In this document: positions 47,263 through 61,125 of the stretch, piece after piece
How the letters are laid out: each line of letters begins with the position of its first letter
Numbering within the stretch: the stretch's first letter is position 1
DNA from: Lanius collurio
Lineage: Eukaryota; Chordata; Aves; Passeriformes; Laniidae
Reading direction: 5' to 3'
NCBI GenBank assembly: GCA_020086605.1
Contig: JACBWW010000020.1
Span: 12,770,898-12,834,897, forward strand
DNA length: 64,000 nucleotides
Position numbers and translations under genes: made by a program
The notes under the pieces: generated by a model
What the model was told of the DNA's origin: nothing
Database searches by the model: none
What the model saw: only the letters and a program-made list of their open reading frames with translations

Positions 47263-49328
47263 TGCAAGTGAGCATTTTGTGATGAAAATAATAAATCTGA
47301 TCTTGATTTTCTGTTGTCCCACTGGGCTTTATTCCCTACTGTATTCTGTGTAACTGGAGATTTATGCAACTAAGCAGTTTGCATTTAGAAGTGGTAGGTA
47401 GGTTTTGAGCATACAGCCGTGAAAAATGAGTCCAGGAAAGTGTGGTTATTATATGCATATAGTGAGAGAATGATTTGAAAATGTTTTAGAAAATCTGATA
47501 TACCAAGAACAACTACTGCTTTCTCCCAGCTGCCTTACATTAGTGCATCTGAAAAGCAGGTACTAAGAATGTAGCAAAATTACTTAAATCAGTGACCAGG
47601 GGTATCTGCGGCTCTTGCAGATCTGGGTATAGGTGTAGATGGGTCAAAATGCCAGTTGGTAAGAGTCAAGGAGGAAAGATTTTGGCAAAGTTTCAGCTCA
47701 TTATCACAGCATAGTGACTTTGGAGGGTGCCAGAGTTGCAGCTTGTAGTATTTGCACAAATATCCCTCTCTGCTTTTGTCTTTGTTGTTGCTTACATATG
47801 TGTCAGCTGGATAGTAAAAGCACACTTTCAAATTTTATACTAGAAACATATTCCTCATATTTCATTATTCTGTTTTTGGGCTGGGGTTTTTTTGTGAATG
47901 TGATTCTTGCCTGAAAATTTTCATTCTCAGTACAAAGCACAGCAACTTACTAAGGATCAAACATCCTAGCCCTCAGATAAACATACTTTCAATGAAGAAG
48001 CAGCACTGTGAAGTCCACTTCTTATGTGTCTCTCTCCCTCTACTCACACCAAAAATAACAAATGGGAGTACTGGGTCAGAAATTAAGGTTTTACAGAAGT
48101 ACTACTTCAACAAGCTCTAGCCATGGCAACATGCACATACAGGGATAAGAGAAAGATAAGGGTTTCCTCAAATATTGTTTGGCTCTTAGAAATGTGGAAA
48201 AAGAGATAAAAAATATTTTGCCAGAATCAGGGAGGGAGAAGCACTAAGCTCACAATTCCAGGTATTCAGTGCTTGTAGGGAGGAATAGATGAGACCCCCT
48301 TCCTGCCAGCGTGGGAGAGCAGGTTTATGTTTCTGCTAATTTATCTGAAAGGAGAGGATATGCTTCGTATAAAGGTTTGGGAGGTAGAGCTGGCATGGTT
48401 TATCTGGACACCAAGGTGACAATCACAGTATGAAGAAAAATGGCATAACTGGAAGTAAAATAATGCCTGTAATGCAGAGTGGTTGTCAAGAAAGAGCCAG
48501 GTTATTGGGAGGTAAGAGCATGTTAGCAAATGAAACCAGGAAGGTATTGGAGATGCTGACAGAGAGGAGCAGTCCTGGGAAGTATATCTTGGAGGCTAGA
48601 ATCTGGATTTTATGACTTTTTAGAAAAACAGAGTGACTAGGTGAAACAATGGAAATGGGAGTATGGAAAGGGCCTGTCAATTATATTCCATTTTAAATAG
48701 ACATTTACTTATACCAAATAGTGGTAGATGGCTGCAGCCGACATTCCAATATCCCCCAAAGCATTTTTTATCTATAGAAGTGCACAATGAAGTCTATTTA
48801 ATGTGGCCTTCATTTCAAATTGAGCAGATTAATTTAATAGGCTGCAGCCTTTTGTCAAAGGACAAAGACAGGGAGCTGTGTAAAGCTGAATATGAAATAC
48901 TCAGGAGTCTACTTCTAGCCGGTACTTAAGGCTCTATTTTACAGTCATGGACTTTGGAGGAAATGCTGTACATAAAAAAAAAATAAAGAGCAGAAGGTGC
49001 TTTTCCCATATAGTCTATTACTTCCTGCAATTCATGAGAACTCTTTCCTTGTGCATAAAGGTCACCTTTCATTTATGTACATATCTGTTTGGTTTGATGA
49101 AAAGGGTATCCTGAAAACATATTAAAAATATGAAAGGAAATGTAAAATTAGGGGTAAAAGAGTGTGTCTCATGGCAGGACATCTATAAACAATGACTATT
49201 AAAGAGAGTTGGCAATTGAAACTCTTCCATACAGAAATATCCTCATGGTATTACTGATCACAGATTCATGTTACCACATAGAGACTATAAATTACAGGCC
49301 AACACTGCTCACTGCTGTTTGAATGGCC

Positions 49329-49350
49329 AAAAAAAAAAAAAAAAAAAAAA
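49329..49350. repeat. A22 homopolymer
   Basis: An uninterrupted run of 22 A. It could be the 3' tail of a retroposed sequence, but the bases to its left (for example around 49,260-49,328) match no family I recognise. Confidence 0.8.
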
Positions 49351-51253
49351 GAGGATGTGAAGAGATTTGAAATTTTGCAGAATAGTGCTGTAACAGAGGG
49401 ACAACCAAAAGGAGAACCAACAACCCACAAACAAGGGAGAAAACAAGGGAGCAAAGAGAGACTCATTTAAATTATTGGATGCATTTTTCATGTCCCCATA
49501 ACTTTTCTTTGCATAATTCCTTAGGCAGACCCAAGATCCCAGATGACCCCAGCAGGACCCAGCAGATGACTGGGTAGGATGATGGTGGTGTCCCTGTAAC
49601 CTAAATGTGTGAGATGAAAGCAATCAGGGAGAGGGCATGAGTTGGGATCAACATCATGCTCACCACAGGGAATTTGATGGGTCTACCTGGAGTGCACAGC
49701 AGTGAGAAGCCTGCACTGGCCAGCAGTGGGTACCCCACCTCTGGCAGCAGCAGCCAGCTGCAGAATGACTGCCTGCCCTGGAGGGGCCATGGGCAGCACT
49801 ATTTTTTTTTTTTGACCGTAAATAAATGATGGTGTTCTCACTTCGATGACACCTCTTTAGCAAACTTTCCCCCCATCCTTGCTCTGTGAGGGAAATACAT
49901 GATTGAAAGCATGGTTAGTGGAATTCATAAGCCCTTTATAAACACTAGCAAAGTATTATATTTGCAACCTCTCCTTGCAAATATTAAAAAAAACTTGATT
50001 AAAATATGGCTTAAAAGTAAACCTTCATCAGCTCATTTCCATCACTGTTGCTAAATGTTCCCATGACTTGTGAACAAAATTCTGTATCAAGTTGATCAGC
50101 ACTGAGATGCTGCCACTGGAGCTGCAGAGCCCTGGTCTTGGCTGTCTTCTCATGCCCAGTGCACCCACAGGTGTGAGGGTTCTCTCCTTGATTTGAAGAG
50201 TACACAAAACTAAAACGTTGTTCAAATCCACCCCGCTTGCAACCACTTTCCAGAAGATCTTGAACACTAAGAAATATTTTGCATAGTAGTGAACATCATG
50301 GTGATCATCAGGAACTGGGGCAGGGCTGGGGTGATGCCAGTGAGGGACCTGGCAGAGCAGGAAGAGCTATGAAGGGGAACAGATGCTGCAGTTGGTCAGA
50401 ACTGTGCAGAGCAGGACTCCTGGGGGTGGAGGGAGGGACAAAGCACGAGTGGGTGGTGGGTGAGCAGCTCTCCAGCACCTCAGGAGGCTGTGGCAGTGTG
50501 GATGTGCAAAGGTGAGATTGCCCAAGGAAAACAAGTTAGGAAAGTAGTGTAAACCAGCAAGACCTTTAAAATCAAGATTAATATCAAGCCTATATATTTT
50601 AGAAAGTGCTGTGAGCATGAGATTTCTTCAGTTGCAGTGGTAGGGAGTGGACGTGGAAAAGCGTTCAGCTATTCCTATAGACAAAGGTACTAAGACCAGG
50701 CAGCTGAAAGGGATCTGCATAGCAGAAGGATATCGGGGTGTGTCAGCAACAGGAGCAGAAGGACAATGCAGAGCTGCAACTCCCTTCCGCCCCTGCCCCC
50801 TCTGCCAGACATCCGGATTCCAGGCGCAAAAGGGCAAAGCCTTTTTTTTCTCTTGAATAGCTTTTTGGGACTCTAGGAGGCTGCCCTGGAGACTGCCAAA
50901 GCCCTGCCACCGCCCAAACAAGCTGCTAGCTCTAGCTTCAATTAATTATACACTTGGTGGTAACTGTAGCAGAACTGGAACCAGACGTGGTAGTAAAATA
51001 TCTCGAGCCTATTTCCATTTCCCACCCCCCCCCTCGCCTGTTATTTCCCTAGAGCAACTGATTTGTCACTTGCAGGTAGAAGAGCCATGGCTCTGCTGTC
51101 AGGGGGATGTATTTCTAGTGTAATGATGCATGACAGACATGTAATGATTCATGACGTGTGTCCTGGCTGCATTTTTTCCCTCCTCTTGCTTTTTCTTAAT
51201 GCATTTTCAAGTAAAGGTTTTTTTCATTAAAAAAAAAACCTCCAGTGGAATTT

Positions 51254-51298
51254 AAACAAACAAACAAACAACAACCCAAAAAAAAAAAAAAAAAAAAA
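51254..51298. repeat. (AAAC)n followed by A21
   Basis: Four AAAC units (51,254-51,270) and then a run of 21 A (51,278-51,298). A simple repeat. Confidence 0.8.
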
Positions 51299-52846
51299 CC
51301 TAATACTCAGTTTCCTGTTCAGGAGATTCCCCAAACAAGCAAACATGCAGTACTTCTCTATGGCATATGTGTATGCTTGGATTTCCAACCTCCTGGACAC
51401 TGGACAACAGCATGGTATGCAAAATCTTTGCCTGGAAACCATAATATTATTATATTATTCAATATTATTAATATATTATTAATTAGTACTACTCAAAGTC
51501 TTGCAGAGATCATCACGTCCTGATGTAATAACAGGGGAATAAAACCACAAAGCAATACCATGTAATGTTTTTTCTTTACTTCATGAAGCATTTGGATAAT
51601 AAAAACTATGTATGCCTTTCTATTTGCTACATTTTAAATAACCATTCAGCATTGCTTATATTTTTCAGTTCATTTAAATAAGTTTTATGAGTTCCTGTTG
51701 TGGTGGGATATTTTTATTGCTGTTATCACATATGTGATTGTCTTCAGGGTGCAGAATTCCATAAGGAAAACGTCTTTTGAAAATGGGTTTTGGCTGGCCG
51801 GTTGACAGGTGCTTGGTAGACAGGTACTTAGACTGCCATGGTCCAGTGTTTTCCCTGGGCTTTGTGTAAGGTCTACACACCCATGGTCAGTCCACCTTCC
51901 CCTTGGCTGCACAGCCCTGGCTGGGGGAGGCTGCAGTATCCTCAGGAGGGGGGTGTATGCCTATGGACATCTCGGCAAAGGGGGCACCTTGCAGACATGC
52001 CAAGAAGCCCATTTCATCCCCTGCTGTGAGAAAAGACAGTTTTCACAGTTTTCTAACATGGTAAAAAAAAGTCACATGTTTGATTAACCATGACTTCATA
52101 GTTACTAGCAACAGAGAACTCTAAGAAAACTGGAGGAGGTATAGAAGGAAAGCTAGAGAATAATAAATTGAAACCCTTTTAAAAAAACTCCTGTGAGCTG
52201 GGACTAAATGGCAAGTCCCAAATTCCACTAAAGTTATTAAGTGTGGGGTGCAGGGGGAGTTAAGAAGCCTGTCTGTCCTGCTGGAAGGAAGCATTTACTT
52301 AAGAGAAATCTATTCTTTTTCATTCCCATTTGTACTGGGCTGTGGCCTGAATCCAAGTCAGGGACCAGTCCTCAGAAGGGAATTAAAAAGCAGAGCCAAT
52401 AACTAAGTGCCAGATTAATTCTGCCAGTTCTGCAAGCATGCCACCAGCTATAGTTGGGTGAAAACATCCAGCACACCAGCACACTTGCAGCATCCAAGCC
52501 AGTGGAGATATCAGGCCCAGTAAAACAGGGTGTGTTATTAAACAAGACTTGGAATTACCTTAAGCTCAATCAGACTGTGCGAACCAGAGCTGCAGTAAGA
52601 GGACGGGGTCACTGTGTGCCCTCTGAAAGGGCTTCAGTTTGACCTCACTATTTTCACAGGATGCTTGAAGATCAGTAAGACCAACAAATCCAGTAAAGAG
52701 AAAAACAAGTCTCCCTAGCTCAGAATAAGGACAGTCTCTGCAATTGTCCGTTTATGGGTTTTTTGTTTGTAGAACCCCATTGGACAAAACATTGGATCCC
52801 TAATTCTGATTTTATGATCTTAATTCAGGACTATTTGCTGAAAATT

Positions 52847-52879
52847 ACAGGTCTAAACATTCTGATAATTTAGACCTGT
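52847..52879. repeat. Perfect 11-bp inverted repeat (hairpin)
   Basis: ACAGGTCTAAA (52,847-52,857) and its exact reverse complement TTTAGACCTGT (52,869-52,879), separated by an 11-base loop. In RNA it would form a short stem-loop; as DNA it is a two-fold symmetric site. No run of T follows that would suggest a pol III terminator. Confidence 0.7.
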
Positions 52880-55800
52880 GGTATGCAAAGATGCTTTAAA
52901 ATCTTGGTTTATTTTGTTTTCTCCAATAGAAAATTAACTTCAGATAATAATCCTATTATTAGGGTGGGGGTTTTTTTGTTTTGGTGCTTGGTTTTTTTTT
53001 TTTCCCTAAAACCTCATTGCCTCTGATGGAAGATTTTGTTCCTCCAGAATTTCTTCTCACTCAGAACCAAAATATCCCACATTTTGTAACCACAAACAGA
53101 ACAGCAAAGCTGAGCACTGCAATTTCCAACCTCTTTGTCCCGCATTACCCACAGACACAAGGGAAGCCTGGAGAAAAAGAGATCGCAAATTTGGCTGCTC
53201 CCCTAAAGCACTTCAACTTGCATTTCCTATCTTCCCAAGTGGCCAATTCCCAAATGGTCAAACGGGTCACACAAAGGAAACTGAGTACTAAAATAAGTTT
53301 CCAATCTAACATAGCTCTGTACCTTGTGAAAACACATTCCACAGACAGACTAGTCACAGCAGAGGGAACAATGTCTTGTTAAATGTTTTAAAAGCATATC
53401 AACTTCCAAGGTTCCCAGTGGGAAAACTGTGCCTAAACCTTTAATATTATTCCATGTATTGGCATAATTCACTGCTGAATTTTGTCTGCAAAATTTTTCA
53501 GAAAATCTCATGGGCATGAACATCTGTAAATTATTTTTTAATACAAGATATGCCTGGATTGATCCTAGCTGAGGGGTTCCTCAGCAGTGGCCTAGACACA
53601 CAGAGCCAAGAGCTGCTGGGAAAGGGCAACAAGTGGGCAAGTAACCTCAAAGCACAGTTCACACCTGGGAATTTCAAAGAAAGATGGAGGCTTCTCCTCA
53701 GGGACTTTCACTCCCTTTCATGTGCAACTGCTGGTGAGCAAAGAAATAAATAATGCACTCAGTGGAAGATGTTGTCTTCTGAGCTACCCTAATCAGCTGT
53801 GGCCACATGTTCTCTGTGTCCTGGGAGCTGCTGAGACCTGTGGAGCCCTGCAGGGCATGCCTTGGAAAGAGCAGAGATGAGTTAAAGTGCAGGTCCCCAA
53901 GGACCAAGGCACACCCCCCTGTAATCCAGCCCCTGTACTCTGTCACACATATTCTACCTCTGCCAATGCTGCGTTTTTAACTCCACTCAATTTTCTTACT
54001 GAAATCCCCTTTCTAAATCAAAAAAACCTGTGTCCCTTGGTACCCATATGAATACCCATCTTCACAGGCTTGGAAAAGTTCTGCTGCCACTATCACATTG
54101 CAGCAAACTGCCTCTCTCTTTGATCCAGCATCCCATTAAAAAAGAGCTTGTTGGTCACCTCACTCTGCAAGTTTTCTTGTTACCTTTCCTTGTAGGCTTT
54201 CTGCTGCCTCAGCCAGGACCTCTTTTCTCCTGGCCGTCTCTGAGTGCAAGATAGGAGAAAAAGACACATATTTTTTTTCATCTAAACAACAAACACAAGA
54301 AAAAAATTATGATGTCTGCTTGCCACAGGGCTATTCAGTGTTGTAACTGTCAAGCTTAAATTTAATCTTATTTTCAATTGTAACATGATATTCTGCCTAG
54401 TTCTCATATTTAGAAGCCAACTAGCAACTACTGGACCAAAAGAAAGCTATAAGCTTTATGGCTCTGGCATAAATGGCTAACATTTGGGGAGTATAAGACC
54501 GGCTGTAGTTACTAAAATTAATTTTATTTTTGCTCTTTTCTCTCTTGGTTGCTATCTCCGCATTCTCTCTATTCTCTCTATATATATCCTTCTAGATCTT
54601 CCTCTTAATTCCCCTTCTCATATTTTAATTTTTGTTCTGGATTATTTTTTCTGAAGTTAAAAAATATCAGGGATCTGCAAGTATTTTCGTTTATAAAGGT
54701 CACACAATTGTTTGCACTAGACTACAGCTGTAAAATGAGACAAGTTGTGTTCATCTAACACCAGCAGCAGAAGATAACAGATAAGAATGTGCACAAGTGG
54801 AGCCTGGGCACCCTCCCAGGTGGGCTGTGCACACCCATCCTTGGCCACTAGCTGCCATCTGTTCCACCTAGGATACCTGCACGATTAATGCAGGGTTTGG
54901 GGATAACTTAAAGTCCTCCAAAACACCAGGCTGTGGAGCCTAATCCACAGTTTAGTTTTATTTTACCTGTCTTTTTAGGCAGTCTTTTCTTGTTCCAGAC
55001 CAGTTCAGTGACATCACCTGCATCCTCTTATGGTTGTTATTTCAGCTGCTCTGTTTTCCATGCGAATTTCCACTTAATACTCTGCTCCTGACTGTCAAGG
55101 TTTCCATAAAATTACACAAGTAACTGGCCAGTGACCCCAGCTCTCACAGAAATTACTTTCTTAAATAAATTTAGTGGGATGCAATGCCTCTAAACTCTCC
55201 AAAGATTCAAAGGAAGGAAGAACCTAATTTTTACAAAAATAAGGCATACTGGGTAGATCAAGGAATCTGTTCATCACTCCCATTCATGAGTAATGAGCTG
55301 AATATTAACAGCAGGGGCTTCAGGGACGTTTTAGGTTTGCATGCTGGTGGAAGAGTAACTCCTCTTTCTTTCTGGAGTAATGAATTTTTAATTCAAAATG
55401 CAACTGCTCATGGTGGGGAGACTTAATAGCTTGGTATATTGAATATTCACCTGGGATACATATATCATGGGGTTTAGTTCCTTCCATAAACAAGGAGAAA
55501 TATTTTAATGTGGTAAAACAAGAAGTTCAGTCTGGGCCTTTACTCTCTCAAAAGAGGACTCCAAACACTAGCATAGCATTTGCAAGACTTCACAACCTTT
55601 GCAAAACAAGCAAAACAGAAATTCACAGACCATTCTGTATTCAACTAGTCTTTGGTGGTTAGAAGCTGAGCGGAGTTGCAGAAAAAGAATATAAAGTTTT
55701 ATAGAACAATTGTTTTACAAACTGAGGATTTTACTGTTAGCTACAAACATTTTAATTAAAAATGCTGGCAATTCCTGCCAACTCCCAGCTACAACTTCAG

Positions 55801-56886
55801 TCAGGCACTAGCAACAGCTGAAGCCAGTAAGGATTTCACAGGCCATTTTCAGATGTGCCTCACCTGCATGGAGCATCACCAGCCTACCTAGCCAGCAGAG
55901 AATACAACTGCAGCTGAAATACCCTCTCCTATGCAGCAATAATGAATATCATTCCAGGAAGTCCAAAAAGATTGATAAGTGAAAATGTAAAATAGAGAGG
56001 GAAAACTATAAAAGACATCACCAAACAAAGCAGAGCCATAAGGGCTCAATTGCTATTAATCTTTCTATAACTATGATCACAATAATAAACAACAATGAAG
56101 TACTGGACCATTAAATGAATCAGCAAAATTTGTGAAGTCCGGTTTTACTGATGCACTTAATTTCTTTGTAACTTTTCTATAATAATGTCAAGGATGAAAA
56201 ATAAAAAGTTTAGTAATTCTGAATGGAGAGCTGAAGTTTCTTCCTTCCAGCCTGAGAGAGACAAAAATGGGATAGGCTGATCTCTGCCCAGCTCAGCCGT
56301 GCAATGTTAATGGTTAGGTACATGTATGCAAATGCCTGCACTGTCAAAACTGCCACCCCTGCTCTGTCAAACCTACCAAGAGCTCCACTTCCTGCAAATA
56401 ATGACTGCTCACAGTCCGGAAGAGCACGGGCACTTGTGCTTCACCACGAACTCTAGGCTGTTTCTGTGCATTTGAGGTATTCCTGGCTTAAAGAGCTTTA
56501 GTCGACAGGTCCAGACCAGTAGAACAACTTTTTACTGCCCAGTTTCACTTGACAAATAATCAATAGTGAATTCTCAGTGTGAAAAGTCTATGATCAGTTT
56601 TTGGTTTAAAACTCTTTCTTCTGAGATGCCTCAAAATACTGCTAATTTAAACAATGGTAGAAATCCAGATAATTTTACAAAGTATCTGGAAGCAGAGAAA
56701 AAAAAAATATCCTAGAGTAAGTAACTCACGTGCTAATGCAATTTCAGACACATTTTGGAAAATAATTTTAAAATCTCACTGTAGCGTAAAACCTAAAATC
56801 TGCAGCAGGGCGACATAGAGAAGAGATATAAACCCCCTCTGCAGAAACATTATCCAGCAGAAATCCACATTTACAAACTGACTTAC
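52880..56886. other. Unique AT-rich sequence, no gene seen
   Basis: The region contains T-rich tracts (52,970-53,005) and a CT/TA-rich stretch (54,560-54,590). Frames such as 52,981-53,382 on the plus strand are uninformative. No repeat family recognised. Confidence 0.45.
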
Positions 56887-56999
56887 AGGCAGTCGCACAA
56901 GGGAGCTGGGGTTCACATCTCTCAGTACATTTCTGTTCAGCTGAGGCTTTCTCACAGACATCAGCTGCACTGCAATTGGCTTTGAAGTCCTGTGCACAC
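56887..56999 (-). other. Candidate internal exon (113 bp) with splice signals
   Basis: On the minus strand a pyrimidine-rich tract and TATGCAG end at 57,000. A 113-base segment open in two phases follows, and then a consensus donor, CCT|GTAAGT (donor G at 56,886). One phase encodes a Cys-rich peptide with seven or eight cysteines; the other encodes a basic peptide. Neither matches a family I know. The signals are good but a single exon by eye is weak evidence. It could be a non-coding-RNA exon, a decayed exon or chance. Confidence 0.25.
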
Positions 57000-59429
57000 C
57001 TGCATAGATTACAAAGAAGGGAAGGCAGGTCCCTCCACACCCAAAATGTAAATTAACAATGCAACATGTCAAGTTAAGATATGCCCTCCGGCGCCTTGTT
57101 TTAAAGTCAGACCAATGGCTAAAAATCTCCTGATACACTTAACCCCTTCCCTGGAATTCACACCCAGTTTTCAGTCTCCTGAAAGAAGAAACAAATTTAT
57201 AGGAGTTCCGTGGGGGTGTTTTATAAAATGTATCAGTTCAAACCTGGGCCGTCTGTTTTAATCCAAAACAGGAACTGAATTTTTTTCTGCACAAAACAGA
57301 AGAAGGTTACCACTGTACTGATTTGGCTTTTGCAGAGTGCTTTGCACAGCTAGCTTTGGCTTGTGAATATGTCACAGGCTGAAGAGAGCCAGGCTTTGCC
57401 TATTTTGTCTCTCACTCCTGGAAGAATCCCTTTCTGTGGGTAGGTCATGGCAATTACTGTCCTATATTTTGCCAAAACCCTTCAGGAGGTTCTGCTTTTC
57501 CACCAGAGAAGTGTGTCACCAGCAACTACAGCTTTGAAAAGGACTTTTAACTGAAGCAAGAACAAGTATACTCACCCAAACTGGAAGACTTCCTAGTCTT
57601 ACTGTACTCTTCTTCCTTATTTCCTCAACTTTGTCATGGTGGCTCACACTCATCATGTCCCATCACTTCAGACCTAATTGGAGGTGACAACTAATTCCTG
57701 TCCCATCTGTAATATTAGCCTTCTCCTGACCTAACCTCTCTTGACCCTATCTCATCTCACAGATCCTACAGCTGTGGGGAACAAGCATGTGGGAATAAAG
57801 GACCCTGCTGACCTCCTTGACATGATTTCTGTAGGGAAGAGCCCAGTGCCTGCTGCAACCCCATGCTCCAGCACTACTTTAGTTGACAAGTTTGCACACA
57901 AGCAGACGTACAGGCACAGAGCTGAGGTACTGAGGGGCTGCTGGGGCTGGGCAAGGGTGCCTCTCACCTCGTGTTAGCCACCAGTGCAAGGCCAAGCACG
58001 CGCCCGCTGACACAAAGGCACAGGACATCAGGGACTTGGTGCAGCCATCTCCGTGTCTCCCACCTGCGCTTCCAGGGAAATCGTGCAGCCCGCCCTGGTC
58101 TGTGGTGCTCCCTGGTGGATCACAACACCCTCCACCCTGAAGGTGAGAGGCTGGAGGCATTTAGGTTGGGCTGCCGTTCTATGGGGCAGACCTGGTGGTC
58201 CAAACCCTCCTTGTCCCAGAGGTGGTAACACCGAAGAGTAGCACTGAACCAGAGAGGGACCAGACTGCTCTTCATACCCTGAAGCATCAGAAGTCAGTGA
58301 TGATTTCTGCACCCAGGTGTTGGTTCTTAGAGCAAGACCTAACGTAATAAGAAAGTGATAAGAAAGATTGCCCAGGTGTGCAGCTGTACTACTGGAAAAC
58401 CATGCTCATCTGCCTCCTGACAATGACATGGGATTCAACTGCCAGGGGCTAGAAGGCTCTTCATTTGAGACAAGTGCAGATTTAAGCCAAGAACTGCATC
58501 CTATATGGTAAAATATGCTTTTCAAATCTTAATTGAAATTTCCACATTTGGATATTCTTTGACTGTATGGTTTTGGGGGAAAAATAAATAAAATAATGGA
58601 CTTTATTTTATATGCCTTTTTCTGCCTCACAAACACATCTTCTACCTTGTCACAAGCCCACAAGGAAGGGATCCAACCATGTTTTCCAGAAAGTAGGAAC
58701 AATCTAATGAAATTCAAAGAGCTGGTTTTCAGAAGTTTCTGCTCTCAGTTGAAAACAACTCTAGTTCTGATAAACACTGGTTCTTCATGTGTCTGTTTCA
58801 GGTGGTTTAGTTGAAGTATCTAACTCCAAGCACTTTGGTACATATCCTTATCTGCATCAAAAGGATCTAAATATACTAGGTGACAAGCAAAAAAGGAAGA
58901 AAAAAAAATATTAGGGAATGGCAACCACCAGCTCTATTAAAGAATGAGAAGAGAAAAAAAGAGACAGAAATAGGATGCAGTTTCTTCAGGTGGAAGCTGA
59001 ACTGTGTCTTTCATTCAAAGATAATCAGACAACAAAAGCAAACCATCAGATTGCCCAATGAGTGTATGAAATGGAATAAGGAAAAAACAGAGCTGATTAA
59101 CAGGAGGGATGTAAAGAATGACCACTGCAAAGCAACGGTCATTGCTTTTAAGAGGATCTTGAATTCCAGGGTGCTTCTCCATTCACAGAACTCTGAATTC
59201 AGGTGTAGATTTTTTTGTTTGATTGCTCTCCTACAGTTATTCAGCTAAGTTAACAGGAGCAGTCAATGTTGTAAGACACTTTAGTACCCCAGAACATTAT
59301 TAATGCTGGGAAGCAGATTATGTAGGGGAATATGATCAGAATGTTTTCAAAAAATGAGACAACTGAGCAGCCCCCTCAATTCATATCTAAGGTGATATTC
59401 CAGGCACTCCCTGTCTCCTCTCTCCTATT

Positions 59430-59446
59430 AAAAAAAAAAAAAAAAA
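59430..59446. repeat. A17 homopolymer
   Basis: Uninterrupted run of 17 A. Confidence 0.8.
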
Positions 59447-59843
59447 TCAGTTTCCATTTTTAAAATGTACACAAAGAATGCAAAGGTGAACACAGAACAC
59501 AAACACTCCACCACCCCTAAGGAAATCACAAATAACAAGAGACTAACAAGATCTTATGCCCTGAGTGTGAGATCAAAAGGAAAAGGTATCGAGAAGTCAG
59601 CAAGCCAAGGACTTGTTGCTTGCTGCCCAATAAATTTCTAAAGACTCAGACAACAAAGTATCCCAAAATCTTCCTCTAGGAGGCCAGGATGAGGAATGGC
59701 ATTCCAGATGGTTCAGGTGGATTGAAGCTATCAGTTGTCCTTCATGGGGTGTTAAGTGGATGTTTAGGGTTTTTATTGAGCACACCTTAAACTCAACAAC
59801 AAATTAAAAAGGGTGTGCACATTAGATTCAAAATAAACTGCAA

Positions 59844-59859
59844 GATGGATGGATGGATA
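59844..59859. repeat. (GATG)n microsatellite
   Basis: gatggatggatggata: almost four tetramer units. Confidence 0.75.
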
Positions 59860-60974
59860 TTAAGAACAAAACAGAATTAAAGCAATCAGCAGTGCCCAAA
59901 TGCTCTTCATGGTTAAAAAATTACTTCTAGAAAACATGCCAAATGATGCCAGTACCTGACTTTAACCACTTTATTCTCCCTGCTTCCTGCTCTGCTTTTT
60001 ACTTTTATCTCAAGATCCCTCTATCATCAGCATCTTAAGAATCCAAATCTCTCAATTCCCTCAATGAGAGAATAGAGTACATTAGCCATAATAAGCAGAA
60101 CACTGAAATGACTGCCCTGGTATTGGTTTTCTCATGTTAGCAACATAGGGAATGCAACCCACACATAAAAATTGATTACTTTCATTTCAAAGGAAAGGGC
60201 AACTAATCTCAAAAGTGACTGAAAATAGCACTAGGGAGTGTCTTGCTTACTGTAACTCACTGAATTCACACCACTTTGGCTTAGCTGGAAGAGAAACAAA
60301 GACCCCTGAAAGTATAAAGGAATTTGAACTTTTGAGAGGAACAGCAATAAGTTCTCCCCTGAGCTACTCTTAAGGGCAGAGTACCTATACACTCAGTAGA
60401 GGGGTACCTCATTAATTCTGTAAAATATTGATACATAAACTGAGCAAAATGTAATTATTTTTCTTGAAGGCCATTGCAAGTAGAGGCTTGGAGTTCCCAT
60501 TGCCATGAGTTCCCTTCAAATATGTAATGAATATAACTGACATGTTATCTCAGAGGTACAAAATCAATACATTTTTATAAAACCATGGTTCAGAGGAAGA
60601 GATGCTACCCTGATTGTTTTGGCTCCAATGGGCTCCTAAACCTCCTCACTTCTGTTTCCACTCCTCAACCAAATTTCCACCCCTTCTCACACTTTCAGAT
60701 ATAAACTCCAGTGTTTTAAAAACCTTTCCTATTACACAGACACTGAGAAACCAATTGGCAGATGCCCTCCTTGTCCTACAAACATCTCTAAAGTGTGTTT
60801 TGGTCACTGAATAAATCTCATTCACCTGCCTCCAGAAAACTAATTTCTGCCACCATTCTGACACTCAGTAGCTTAGCAGTGGGCACCCACATCCCTTCCT
60901 TCACATTTGAACAAAATTACCTTCCCAATCTTCTTGTTTTTCTCTGAGCCTGTCTGACAGGGTTGTTGTAGAGT

Positions 60975-61125
60975 TAATATTGCAGGGTTTGGTACTGCTT
61001 ATCAATACTGCAGAGGTGCCCAGGTGCCCTGGCAAAGATCAGGACTTAATGGGACAAAGACTGTACAAACAGTAAGGAACAGTGCCTGCCTGCAAATCCT
61101 GAAATCTAAATACACAGTGCAAGGG
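60975..61125 (+). repeat. Ancient amniote interspersed repeat (MIR/L2/CR1-like relic)
   Basis: The stretch 'gagttaatattgcag', 'gcagaggtgcccag', 'agatcaggactt', 'gactgtacaaacagtaaggaacagtgcctgcctgcaaatcctgaaatctaaatacaca' follows an old element common in reptiles and birds, with the phrase 'ctgtacaaacac..agtaagagacagtccctgcc..gagcttacaatctaaataga'. It is strongly diverged, so the family name is uncertain. Confidence 0.45.

Larger units (their letters stand above)
46053..52846. other. Unique AT-rich sequence with simple repeats, no gene seen
   Basis: The flank begins GAACAAGTC, resembling the other flank (GAACAACGT), but is too weak to call a target duplication. Simple repeats are listed separately (47.2, 49.3 and 51.3 kb). 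Frames on both strands around 50,280-50,920 are chance frames in GC-richer DNA. No domain-bearing gene or RNA gene recognised. Confidence 0.45.
57000..60974. other. Unique sequence, no gene seen
   Basis: The stretch 57,850-58,260 is GC-richer, with overlapping frames on both strands but no motif. An A17 run lies at 59,430-59,446 and a GATG-type repeat at 59,844-59,859. No gene or repeat family recognised. Confidence 0.45.

Noticed and set aside
49329..51298. A22 and A21 runs as retrogene tails
   Set aside because: No gene-like sequence ends at these runs and no flanking duplications are visible, so they are treated as simple repeats.
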